A stretch of 17,205 bases of DNA from Patescibacteria group bacterium (lineage in GTDB: Bacteria; Patescibacteriota; Patescibacteriia; UBA9934): positions 1-17,205 of the forward strand of contig JAHILS010000030.1 of the NCBI GenBank assembly GCA_018896835.1. Direction: 5' to 3'. Both the position numbers and the translations under genes were made by a program. Below the pieces are notes generated by a model. It worked only from the letters and a program-made list of their open reading frames with translations, was not told the DNA's origin and ran no database searches. Positions 1 through 6,127 of the stretch are shown here, in pieces. The first letter of the stretch is position 1; each line of letters opens with the position of its first letter.

Positions 1-1
1 C

Positions 2-37
2 GACATTGAAGAAGTAATCCAAACTCAGATTGACTAA
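2..37 (+). CDS. C-terminal end of an unidentified protein (partial)
   Basis: An open frame runs in from the left edge and encodes DIEEVIQTQID before a TAA stop. It is followed 18 bases later by a hairpin terminator, as expected for the end of a real gene. The piece is too short to identify. It converges on the minus-strand rpsT gene. The frame choice rests only on the stop and the terminator placement. Confidence 0.4.
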   Translation, partial: DIEEVIQTQID

Positions 38-55
38 ACCAAATCCGGTGAATAC

Positions 56-81
56 AAAAAAGAGCCGTTCGGCTCTTTTTT
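56..81. terminator. Bidirectional intrinsic terminator
   Basis: An A-run, the stem GAGCC/GGCTC with loop GTTC, and a T-run form a symmetric hairpin. The A and T tracts make it usable from both strands. It lies between the convergent partial gene on the left and rpsT, whose stop codon is only 2 bases away. Confidence 0.85.
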
Positions 82-83
82 AA

Positions 84-347
84 CTACTTAACTTTGGAAA
101 GCATCTTTACTGATCGCGATTTAATTCTTGATGCAGTATTTTTCTTCAAAACATCCTTTGAAACCATTTTGTCTGCAAGCTGATTAATCTTTTTTATAAA
201 TGATTCTGCTTCTTCTGACTTTTTTGCTTCAACTGACTTTCGGAGCTGTCTTCGAAATGACTCTAGCTCTGATTTTTGAATTTTATTGCGCTCATAGCGC
301 TTCTTGCTTTGTCGTAGGGCTTTTTTTGCGTTAGCTAGATTTGGCAT
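84..347 (-). CDS. rpsT: 30S ribosomal protein S20
   Basis: This 87-residue protein begins MPNLANAKKALRQSKKRYERN, the typical S20 start, and is very rich in Lys and Arg. S20 binds 16S rRNA early in small-subunit assembly. Length matches the family (about 85-90). The open frame extends 17 codons further upstream, but that extension overlaps the -10 box of the promoter at 390-418, so the start at 347 is preferred. No Shine-Dalgarno sequence is visible before it. The gene sits directly downstream of holA on the same strand, an arrangement common in bacteria. It has its own promoter in the gap and ends at the bidirectional terminator. Confidence 0.96.
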   Translation of the reverse strand: MPNLANAKKALRQSKKRYERNKIQKSELESFRRQLRKSVEAKKSEEAESFIKKINQLADKMVSKDVLKKNTASRIKSRSVKMLSKVK

Positions 348-389
348 AAATATTACTTTTGAGCGTGTAATGATATCTGAGACAGTGGA

Positions 390-418
390 AATATACAAAA
401 AATCACAGGAACTGTCAA
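390..418 (-). promoter_or_regulatory. Promoter of rpsT
   Basis: Read on the minus strand: TTGACA (413-418), 17-base spacer, TATATT (390-395). This is a near-consensus housekeeping promoter. Transcription would begin near 383, giving a leader of roughly 36 bases before the rpsT ATG at 347, and allowing rpsT to be expressed independently of polA-holA. Confidence 0.8.
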
Positions 419-437
419 TCTCGACCGACCAGACTAA

Positions 438-1406
438 CTAAACAAGTCTAGTGATCAAGTCGTCAACCGCTTGCCCGTGGTCTAAAATGCTTGTTTTTAT
501 ATATTTTTCCGCCTGAAATAAGCGATTTTGCAGGTCTATCATCTGGTCAAGAGAAAAGCGATCTGCCTGTGCTATTAGCTTCTGAGCAACAAACGGATGA
601 ACCCCCAGCTCCTTGGCAACATCTTGTTTTGTGCAATTCGGATACTCCACATGCAAAGAAAAATAGGCTATCAGCAATCGTATCTGCCTTAATAACATTG
701 AAAAAATCTGACCATCAGGTGTTCCAAACTGCCTTTGTTGTCTTATTAGCTCAACAGCCTTTTTGTTATCACTTTGAAAAATTGCATCAATACACGTAAA
801 TAATTGATCATCAGCGGTTGAAAATACAAGTAATTGCACGTCTGTCATTGTTACCACTCGACCCTTACAATATCCGGCTAGCTTATCAAGTTGGCTAGAC
901 AAAATCCACAAATCAGTACCAGCACTCTGCACAATATCGGCCACCAGTTTTGCGTCTAACTGCAAACTCTTTTCATTAGCATAATCAATAGCCCATTTTA
1001 TTGCTTGAGATTTTGAAAGAATATCGTGCTCGTAAAAATGAACATCTGCAAAACCTGCGCTTGCTTTAACGATTGCTTGTTTCTTTGCTTTTTCGGCTTC
1101 CATGTCCTCGACGATTATTACTATTGTCGACTCTGGTATACGCCCTAATTGTTCAATCCATAATTTTTCATCAGCTTTTTTTAGCTTCAAAAGCAAATTT
1201 TTCAAAATGACCATTCGCTTTGGTGATAAAAATGGCGGAGTTGACATTGCCCGGGCAACGTCACCAAAAGCGAAGGAAGAATCTTGTGTATCAAATACTG
1301 CCAAATTAGTACCAAGCGGATCGAACTTTTCCAAAAACTTCTCACGCATGGCCTGAACCTGTTTTTTTGTCGAAAATGTGTCTTCCCCAAATATAAAAAT
1401 CAGCAT
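438..1406 (-). CDS. holA: DNA polymerase III subunit delta
   Basis: This 322-residue protein starts MLIFIFGEDTFSTKKQ, matching the delta-subunit start (a short strand, then GED-[TS]). It continues with the mostly helical HolA architecture: an AAA+-like N-terminal part (1-200) that opens the sliding clamp, and a C-terminal collar domain (about 210-320). Delta is part of the clamp-loader complex that loads the beta clamp at the replication fork. The length is normal. It follows polA by 43 bases on the same strand, so polA and holA are probably co-transcribed. The ATG lies inside the base of a hairpin (1403-1441). The remote family similarity is recognised from overall pattern and neighbourhood (holA-rpsT), not from a catalytic motif. 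Confidence 0.88.
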   Translation of the reverse strand: MLIFIFGEDTFSTKKQVQAMREKFLEKFDPLGTNLAVFDTQDSSFAFGDVARAMSTPPFLSPKRMVILKNLLLKLKKADEKLWIEQLGRIPESTIVIIVEDMEAEKAKKQAIVKASAGFADVHFYEHDILSKSQAIKWAIDYANEKSLQLDAKLVADIVQSAGTDLWILSSQLDKLAGYCKGRVVTMTDVQLLVFSTADDQLFTCIDAIFQSDNKKAVELIRQQRQFGTPDGQIFSMLLRQIRLLIAYFSLHVEYPNCTKQDVAKELGVHPFVAQKLIAQADRFSLDQMIDLQNRLFQAEKYIKTSILDHGQAVDDLITRLV

Positions 1407-1441
1407 AGCAAGCCTAGTTTAGCATAAACTGGGCACTATGC
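1403..1441 (-). promoter_or_regulatory. Hairpin that sequesters the holA start codon
   Basis: On the minus strand GCATAG and CTATGC form the base. GCCCAGTTTA pairs with TAAACTAGGC (one G-T pair) around loop TGC. The holA ATG (1404-1406) lies within the CTATGC arm. The hairpin starts 8 bases after the polA stop, so a ribosome finishing polA could open it and couple holA translation to polA. A TTTTT run follows the hairpin after 3 bases, so it might also act as an attenuator. Confidence 0.6.
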
Positions 1442-1449
1442 CGATTTTA

Positions 1450-4029
1450 TTATTTCTTCTCCCAATCCTTAAGTGATTCACCCCAATTTTTTCCAATTTC
1501 TACATCAACAATCAGTGGAACCTCACTTTTCCAAATTCCCTCCATAATATTTTGTATTTTTGAAGCTGCCTTGTCTAAATCTGAATTCCTTATCTCAAAA
1601 ACTAGCTCATCATGAACCTGAAGAAGCATTTTTACGTCTAAATCACTTTTCTCTATCCAATTCTCAACTTGAATCATAGCCATTTTTACCAAATCAGCTT
1701 GCGTACCTTGGATTGGCATATTTACTGCCATACGTTCCGAAGCACTGCGTAACTGCTGAATACCCGAATGGATGTCAGGCAAATATCTGCGTCTGCCAAA
1801 TAGTGTTTGGACATATCCATTCTTGTGCGCAAACGCCTTTGTATCCTCAATGTATTTTGTTATTCCTGGATGAAGTTCAAAATAACGATCTAAAAATATC
1901 TGCGCCGCTTCTTTTGAAAGCCCACTTGATTTTGCTAGATTCCGCACTCCCATGCCATATAGAATTCCAAAGTTAATCGCTTTAGCCGCACTTCGCTCTT
2001 CCTTTGTTACGTTTTGCTCATCTTTTTCTAAAATCTCAGCCGCGGTTCGCCTGTGAATATCTGCACCTTGTTGGAATGCCTTAATAAAATTTTTGTCTTG
2101 CGCCATAACTGACGCTAAGCGCAACTCAAATTGAGAATAATCGCATGCAACAAGCGAATAGCCATGTTTTGCCACAAAAGCATTGCGTATCCCAATCCCA
2201 AGCTCTGTTCGCACTGGAATATTTTGTAAATTTGGGTCAGAAGACGAGAGCCTTCCAGTTGCTGTTACGCATTGGTTGTATGACGTATGCACTCTGTCAT
2301 CTTTTCCAATTAATCTTGGTAGCGCGTCAACATATGTTGACTTTAATTTAGCAAACTCACGATATTGCGAAACAAGAGGAATAATCTCGTGGGCTTCCCA
2401 AAGCTTTTCCAATTCACTAGCTCCTGTAGAAAGCCCGGTTTTTGTTTTTTTAATTTTTTTTGTGGGCAGTTTCAAAACATCAAATAAAATAATTGCCAAT
2501 TGAGAAGGGGATTGAACATTAAATTCTTGACCTGCGAGTTTGTAAATCTTTTTTTCAAGCCTATGAAGCTCATCCCCGAATCGCTTGGAAAGATCTTGGA
2601 GATGACTCTTGTTAATCTTAATTCCTTCTTTTTCCATATGATACAAGACTCTAACCAACGGCATCTCTACTTCTTGAGCAAGTTTTCCTACTCCGTCTTT
2701 CTCTAATAACTTATTGAGTTTTTGATAAAGCTTGATCACAACCTCAACATCATCCTTAATTGTTGAGGAGTCAGATAAGCGCGCATCAGCATAACGCCTG
2801 GCGGACAAGGAAAGATCAAAACCTCGCTCGTGGGATGCGTGCAAATATGAAGCAACCATTGTGTCAAAAAGATCAGACTCTATTGATAAATCAATCCCGT
2901 GCATTAAGGCTTTTAAATCATGACCGATAACAAGTTTGGCCTGGCTTATTATTTCCCTTGCTTTTTGTATCTCATTAATCGATCTAGCCACAGCAATCCG
3001 AGTTCCGTCAGACATCGCAAGCTCGACTTCGCCCTTTCCAAACAACGTTTCTTGTCCCTGCCGAATCGCAATATAAAGCTTATCAACCTTTAAAGAATCA
3101 ACATTAACGGTTTTCGTTTTTTTCAATGATTCTGTATCTGCAGTTAGTACATCGGTAGACTGATATTTTTGCAAAAGCCTTCTAAAACCAAAGTGCTCAA
3201 ACTTTGGCAAGAGTAAGGCGAGATTAGGGTCCTGTACTTTTGCGTCCGATAATTTGAAATTCGTGAGTTTAACAGTATGAACTAAACGAACGAGCGCTTG
3301 TAAGTCTTTGAGCTCTTTTTGCTTGCCGGCTAGCTTTTTTGCATATTTATCATCAAGCTTGCCATCTTTGTTTGCTCGCCAAATATTATTAATTGAACCA
3401 AATTTTTGCAAAAGATCAATTGCTGTTTTCTTACCAATCCCAGCAATGCCCGGAATATTGTCAGATGGATCACCCATCAAAGCCTTAAGATCAACGAGCT
3501 GTTCTGGCACCAGCCCATAACGCTCTGTCACCGCCTCAACGTCATACTCTTTTGTTTCTGATATTCCTTTAATGAACGCTACAACATGCGTGTGATCGTC
3601 AACTAACTGAAGCAGATCCATGTCTCCACTAATAGCGATTACCCGCATATCGTCTTTCCCATAACGTTTGGCAAAGGTTGCAATTATGTCATCAGCCTCA
3701 TATCCTTTGGCTGATAGGGAAGGGACGCCATAATCATCAAGCACGTCCTGAATCATAGCAATTTGCGCATATAATTCATCTTCCTTTTTCTCGCGCTGAC
3801 CCTTATAGTCCGCGTAAGCATTGTGGCGAAAAGTTGGACCTTTCAAATCCCAAGCAACGGCCATGTAATTTGGTTTATACTGCTCGCGCATTTTTTCAAA
3901 AATATTTACAAATCCATAAACCGCGTTTACCACCGTGCCGTCAGACGCTGTTAGTGGTGGAATGGCATGCCAAGCTCTGTGCAAAAGTGCATTGCCATCT
4001 AAAACAAGAAAAAGTTTTTTGGGATTCAT
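1450..4029 (-). CDS. polA: DNA polymerase I (proofreading-deficient type)
   Basis: This 859-residue enzyme removes RNA primers and fills gaps in replication and repair. Residues 1-290 are the 5' nuclease (D11; GYEADD 109-114; SGDMDL 134-139; GDPSDNIPGIAGIGKK 186-201). Residues 315-430 correspond to the 3'-5' exonuclease fold but lack the FDTE metal-binding motif (KLYIAIRQG stands there), so proofreading is probably absent. Residues 450-859 are the polymerase: motif A DYSQFELR with D630, motif B R679-K683-F687, motif C HDE 806-808. The frame extends 49 codons upstream with low-complexity residues across hairpins. MNPKKLFLVLDG is the family start, so 4029 is chosen. It has a -10-like TACACT exactly 8 bases upstream and no Shine-Dalgarno, suggesting a leaderless message. 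Confidence 0.97.
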   Translation of the reverse strand: MNPKKLFLVLDGNALLHRAWHAIPPLTASDGTVVNAVYGFVNIFEKMREQYKPNYMAVAWDLKGPTFRHNAYADYKGQREKKEDELYAQIAMIQDVLDDYGVPSLSAKGYEADDIIATFAKRYGKDDMRVIAISGDMDLLQLVDDHTHVVAFIKGISETKEYDVEAVTERYGLVPEQLVDLKALMGDPSDNIPGIAGIGKKTAIDLLQKFGSINNIWRANKDGKLDDKYAKKLAGKQKELKDLQALVRLVHTVKLTNFKLSDAKVQDPNLALLLPKFEHFGFRRLLQKYQSTDVLTADTESLKKTKTVNVDSLKVDKLYIAIRQGQETLFGKGEVELAMSDGTRIAVARSINEIQKAREIISQAKLVIGHDLKALMHGIDLSIESDLFDTMVASYLHASHERGFDLSLSARRYADARLSDSSTIKDDVEVVIKLYQKLNKLLEKDGVGKLAQEVEMPLVRVLYHMEKEGIKINKSHLQDLSKRFGDELHRLEKKIYKLAGQEFNVQSPSQLAIILFDVLKLPTKKIKKTKTGLSTGASELEKLWEAHEIIPLVSQYREFAKLKSTYVDALPRLIGKDDRVHTSYNQCVTATGRLSSSDPNLQNIPVRTELGIGIRNAFVAKHGYSLVACDYSQFELRLASVMAQDKNFIKAFQQGADIHRRTAAEILEKDEQNVTKEERSAAKAINFGILYGMGVRNLAKSSGLSKEAAQIFLDRYFELHPGITKYIEDTKAFAHKNGYVQTLFGRRRYLPDIHSGIQQLRSASERMAVNMPIQGTQADLVKMAMIQVENWIEKSDLDVKMLLQVHDELVFEIRNSDLDKAASKIQNIMEGIWKSEVPLIVDVEIGKNWGESLKDWEKK

Positions 4030-4047
4030 ATGTGTACAGTGTACTGG
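4030..4047 (-). promoter_or_regulatory. Putative leaderless promoter and palindromic operator of polA
   Basis: On the minus strand TACACT (4038-4043) lies 8 bases before the polA ATG. A TTGCCG sits 18 bases further upstream, inside the hairpin at 4058-4082. Overlapping the -10 is GTACACTGTAC, an 11-base palindrome with one central base. Nearly the same motif (AGTACAGTGTAG) overlaps the upstream side of the slipin promoter near 11169-11180. Confidence 0.45.
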
Positions 4048-4057
4048 AAAATGAAGC

Positions 4058-4082
4058 GCCCCGGCAACAAGGTTGCCGGGGC
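4058..4082. terminator. Perfect GC-rich hairpin, possible terminator on the minus strand
   Basis: GCCCCGGCAAC pairs over 11 bases with GTTGCCGGGGC around a three-base loop. On the minus strand it is followed by GCTTCATTTTCC, a weak T-rich tail, so it could end a transcript arriving from the structured region before polA begins. It overlaps the candidate -35 of polA, so it could alternatively affect polA initiation. Confidence 0.45.
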
Positions 4083-4096
4083 AAAGAAGAAAATTT

Positions 4097-4185
4097 GGCC
4101 GACCGGTGGGCAAGGACGCACTGCGCGCTAACGGGTAAGACCTAAACCCCTCACGCGTTTCTGGCGTCGGACGCACCGGTCGGCC
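4097..4185. ncRNA. Candidate structured RNA (long nested hairpin), family unknown
   Basis: Four consecutive nested stems close one another: GGCCGACCGGTG with CACCGGTCGGCC (12 perfect pairs, 4097-4108 and 4174-4185), GACGC/GCGTC (4115-4119, 4164-4168), CGCG/CGCG (4124-4127, 4154-4157) and GGGT/ACCC (4133-4136, 4146-4149). The internal loops are of similar size on both sides (6/5, 4/6, 5/4) and the apical loop has 9 bases. The strand is undetermined because the structure is nearly symmetric. It does not show SRP RNA, RNase P, tmRNA or 6S hallmarks that I can recognise. Confidence 0.4.
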
Positions 4186-4388
4186 TGGGCAAGGAAAGAT
4201 ACTATGTACAAGCGGTTGAGGTTCCGTCAGTAATCCCTCAGGGAGAGCGACGAGCGCTCACATAGTAACGATGCCTCTCCTGGCCCCATCATGATCTAGT
4301 GCGCAAAGCCCGTGACGCACTGGACCACGATTCCTAAAATGTACCATGTGATTGTGCCACTACTAACAAAATAAATCAATAAACATAG

Positions 4389-4410
4389 GACCCGACCAGT
4401 TGGTCGGGTC
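4389..4410 (-). terminator. Terminator of the DUF3307-like gene
   Basis: GACCCGACCA and TGGTCGGGTC form a near-perfect 22-base palindrome 21 bases past the stop codon of the minus-strand gene. It is followed on that strand by a T-rich tract (CTATGTTTATTGATTTATTT). Position and shape fit an intrinsic terminator. Confidence 0.75.
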
Positions 4411-4431
4411 AGACGTTTTGCCTGGAGCCGT

Positions 4432-4809
4432 TTAGACAAGTCCGAGCAAGATGAGACCAGCGTCCACAGCAACGTGGCAGAACTGATCCATCTTGATGCT
4501 CTTGAGCACATAGAACCTGGCCTTGAGAGCATCAATCAGTGCGTGGGACACGATTCTGATCACCAGCCCAAGAGCGCTTAGGCTAAAGGCAATCTCGATG
4601 CTAAATCCCGGCACGATGATCAGGTTCATATCAGGAATTGCCCACAAGAGCATGATTGGCGCGTTGGCAGTGACAGCATGGTAGAACAGAACTTCGTAGC
4701 TCTTGCCCTTTTCCATGGCCATCCACGCGCTCTGCAGTCCGAAGTCCCCCCAGACAAACAAGAGGTACATGACCACGAGTTTGATGAGAATGAACATTGC
4801 GTAGTCCAT
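4432..4809 (-). CDS. DUF3307-like multi-pass membrane protein
   Basis: This 125-residue hydrophobic protein, MDYAMFILIKLVV..., has about four membrane segments (roughly 4-20, 40-58, 64-84, 106-124). The pattern D-F-x-LQ-xx-WMA-xx-K near residues 22-34, a following H in the second helix (FYHAV), and HALIDALK about residue 89 with DQFCHV about 108, resembles the DUF3307 family. That family's function is unknown and it is often found in mobile or phage-linked loci. The start at 4809 is chosen because GGAGG lies 4 bases upstream. The frame continues 11 codons further without such a site. The gene is clearly GC-richer than polA or gpmI, which suggests acquisition. It is a lone gene with its own terminator, divergent from the TrmB gene. 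Confidence 0.75.
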   Translation of the reverse strand: MDYAMFILIKLVVMYLLFVWGDFGLQSAWMAMEKGKSYEVLFYHAVTANAPIMLLWAIPDMNLIIVPGFSIEIAFSLSALGLVIRIVSHALIDALKARFYVLKSIKMDQFCHVAVDAGLILLGLV

Positions 4810-4822
4810 AGAACCTCCACGC

Positions 4823-4844
4823 AGATGCACGCCATTGTGCATCT
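4823..4844 (-). promoter_or_regulatory. Hairpin in the leader just before the Shine-Dalgarno
   Basis: AGATGCAC and GTGCATCT form a perfect 8-base stem with a 6-base loop. It ends 5 bases before the GGAGG (4814-4818) of the membrane-protein gene. It may shape ribosome access or stabilise the message. Confidence 0.5.
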
Positions 4845-4903
4845 TTAGAATCCCATAAATTTAATCCACAGCCCAGATACTCTGTCGTCTTTTTCGACAC
4901 TTT

Positions 4904-4938
4904 TTGACGTGCGCTCGGATATCAACTATTCTTATAAT
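4904..4938 (+). promoter_or_regulatory. Promoter of the TrmB-family gene (leaderless)
   Basis: A perfect TATAAT at 4933-4938 lies exactly 8 bases before the ATG at 4947, so transcription would start at or next to the start codon. TTGACG at 4904-4909 is 23 bases upstream of it, too far for an ideal -35, but 17 bases from the weaker TATTCT at 4927-4932. Either -10 gives a leader of a few bases at most. Confidence 0.65.
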
Positions 4939-4946
4939 ATATGCGT

Positions 4947-5720
4947 ATGGGACACTTGAATCATCTACTTTCTGGACTTGAAGCTTATGGCTTGTCTAAA
5001 AAAGAGGCAGAAATATATTTGGCTCTTTTACAAGCAGGGCCATCAACAATTCTTGAAATTGCTAAAAAAACCCACCAACCACGAACAACCCTTTACCCAA
5101 TACTTGATAAACTTGTAACCACGGGCACTATAAAGTCTGGCAAAGATAAGAAGAAAACTGTTTTTACAATCGAGCACCCGCGCTCATTAAAGCGAAAACT
5201 CGAGGAAAAAAACAAAACGCTTGAAGAAATTTCCCCAGAACTCACAGTCTTATACGAAAACATAACCTCAAGCCCTGATGTTGTGTTTTACGAAGGAACA
5301 GACGGATTTAAACGACTCTGGCAAAGAATTTACACTTCAGGAGTCAAAGAATATAGAATTCTCACCAATGAAAAAGGCATGCTCGAATATGTGAAAGAGC
5401 CATATCTTGTCGAAAGCATTATTGCCAGACGAATTGAGCTTGGTATAAAAAGTTATCAAATTATCGTAGAAGGGGACAAAACAAAAGTTATTATTGATTC
5501 TGATAAAGAACAATTGCGCGAATCTAGACTACTCCCCAAAGGTGTCTTGATCCCAGCAACTCTGATTCAATTTGGAACAGAAGTTGCTTTCATGACAACT
5601 CGCCGTGAAAACGCTATGATTATCATGACCAGTGGCGACGTTGCCATCACCTTTAAAACAATGTTTGACCTGCTTTGGAAGTGTTCAAAAAATCCATACA
5701 GGAATGTTGAAAATGTTTAA
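4947..5720 (+). CDS. TrmB-family transcriptional regulator
   Basis: This protein of about 257 residues begins MGHLNHLLSGLEAYGLSKKEAEIYLALLQAG. Residues 10-75 are a winged helix of the TrmB/PF01978 type (GLSKKEAEIYLALL..., then the recognition helix TTLYPILDKLVTTGTI). A basic, charged linker follows (85-105, probably coiled coil). Residues 110-257 form the C-terminal domain with DVVFYEGTDGFKRLWQRIY, as in CPR and archaeal TrmB-like proteins. It probably binds DNA, but its effector and targets cannot be read. An ATG two codons upstream (4941) is also possible, but the TATAAT spacing favours 4947. It is divergent from the DUF3307-like gene, and its promoter abuts that gene's leader. AT-rich codon use matches the core genes. 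Confidence 0.85.
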   Translation: MGHLNHLLSGLEAYGLSKKEAEIYLALLQAGPSTILEIAKKTHQPRTTLYPILDKLVTTGTIKSGKDKKKTVFTIEHPRSLKRKLEEKNKTLEEISPELTVLYENITSSPDVVFYEGTDGFKRLWQRIYTSGVKEYRILTNEKGMLEYVKEPYLVESIIARRIELGIKSYQIIVEGDKTKVIIDSDKEQLRESRLLPKGVLIPATLIQFGTEVAFMTTRRENAMIIMTSGDVAITFKTMFDLLWKCSKNPYRNVENV

Positions 5721-5778
5721 AGTGTTTTTTACTGGTCGACAACTTAGATCTCATTATTCCCACCCTGACGACAGTCAT

Positions 5779-5838
5779 GGACCCTGAGCCTGCCGAAGGG
5801 GAAGGGTCTTCTCGAGCAGATCTCTACTATCGTCGAGA
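5779..5838. repeat. REP-like intergenic palindrome (CCCTGAGC...CCGAAGGG type)
   Basis: GACCCT (5780-5785) and AGGGTC (5803-5808) enclose GAGCCTGCCGAAGGG. A second inverted pair TCTCGA/TCGAGA (5810-5815, 5833-5838) follows. The module CCCTGAGC...CGAAGG recurs at 10077-10105 in this window. Similar palindromes are widespread as intergenic repeats in many bacteria. No gene is visible in 5721-5899. Confidence 0.6.
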
Positions 5839-5899
5839 TGGAACAAAGCCCTTTCTACCGCCTGCCTCATTAAGACCTGCACCCTTTTAACCCCAACTT

Positions 5900-6127
5900 A
5901 TGACCCACACCCAAAAAACCCTTGAGCAATACTTTGCTGAGCTTGGCGTTACTGACGCTGACAAAAAAACAAAACTTTTGCCTCTTATTACCGATCTGAT
6001 CTATGACCGTAATATGCATGTGGTAAATCTTGAAGCGGAAACTGATGAATATAAAAAACATCAAATCGAAGAGGGAATCGCAGAGCTTGAAGGTGAAATT
6101 AAACGACAATTTGAATCCTGCCTATGA
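5900..6127 (+). CDS. Small conserved-looking acidic helical protein, unknown
   Basis: This 75-residue protein, MTHTQKTLEQYFAELGVTDADKKTKLLPLITDL..., is acidic, predicted all-helical, and has no membrane segment or metal motif. Its stop overlaps the gpmI start as ATGA (6124-6127), so translation of the two is probably coupled and they form an operon. I do not recognise the family for certain. Small helical proteins of the DUF5663 kind from CPR genomes have a similar look, but that is only an impression. No Shine-Dalgarno is visible, and the ATG is the first in the frame. The tight coupling, and not the sequence itself, is the best evidence that it is real. Confidence 0.7.
   Translation: MTHTQKTLEQYFAELGVTDADKKTKLLPLITDLIYDRNMHVVNLEAETDEYKKHQIEEGIAELEGEIKRQFESCL

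Larger units (their letters stand above)
4030..4431. other. 402-base gene-free region rich in inverted repeats
   Basis: No plausible gene is visible. The segment is GC-richer than its neighbours and holds, left to right: the polA promoter motif, a perfect GC-rich hairpin (4058-4082), a long nested imperfect hairpin (4097-4185), an ACTATGT/ACATAGT inverted repeat (4201-4207 and 4260-4266) enclosing smaller stems, an AGTGCG/CGCACT hairpin (4298-4321), and the terminator of the gene to the right (4389-4410). The density of stems suggests one or more structured RNAs, but I match none to a known family. Confidence 0.6.

Noticed and set aside
3880..4176. A longer polA protein starting at 4176 with 49 extra residues
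   Set aside because: The extra part is encoded across strong hairpins, resembles no PolA N-terminus, and MNPKKLFLVLDG at 4029 is the family start with a -10-like box before it.
4097..4185. SRP RNA, RNase P, tmRNA, 6S RNA or an integron attC site
   Set aside because: No characteristic core sequences (GGAAGGAAGCAGCC-like, GAGGAAAGTCC, tRNA-like ends) and no RYYYAAC/GTTRRRY core pair were found.
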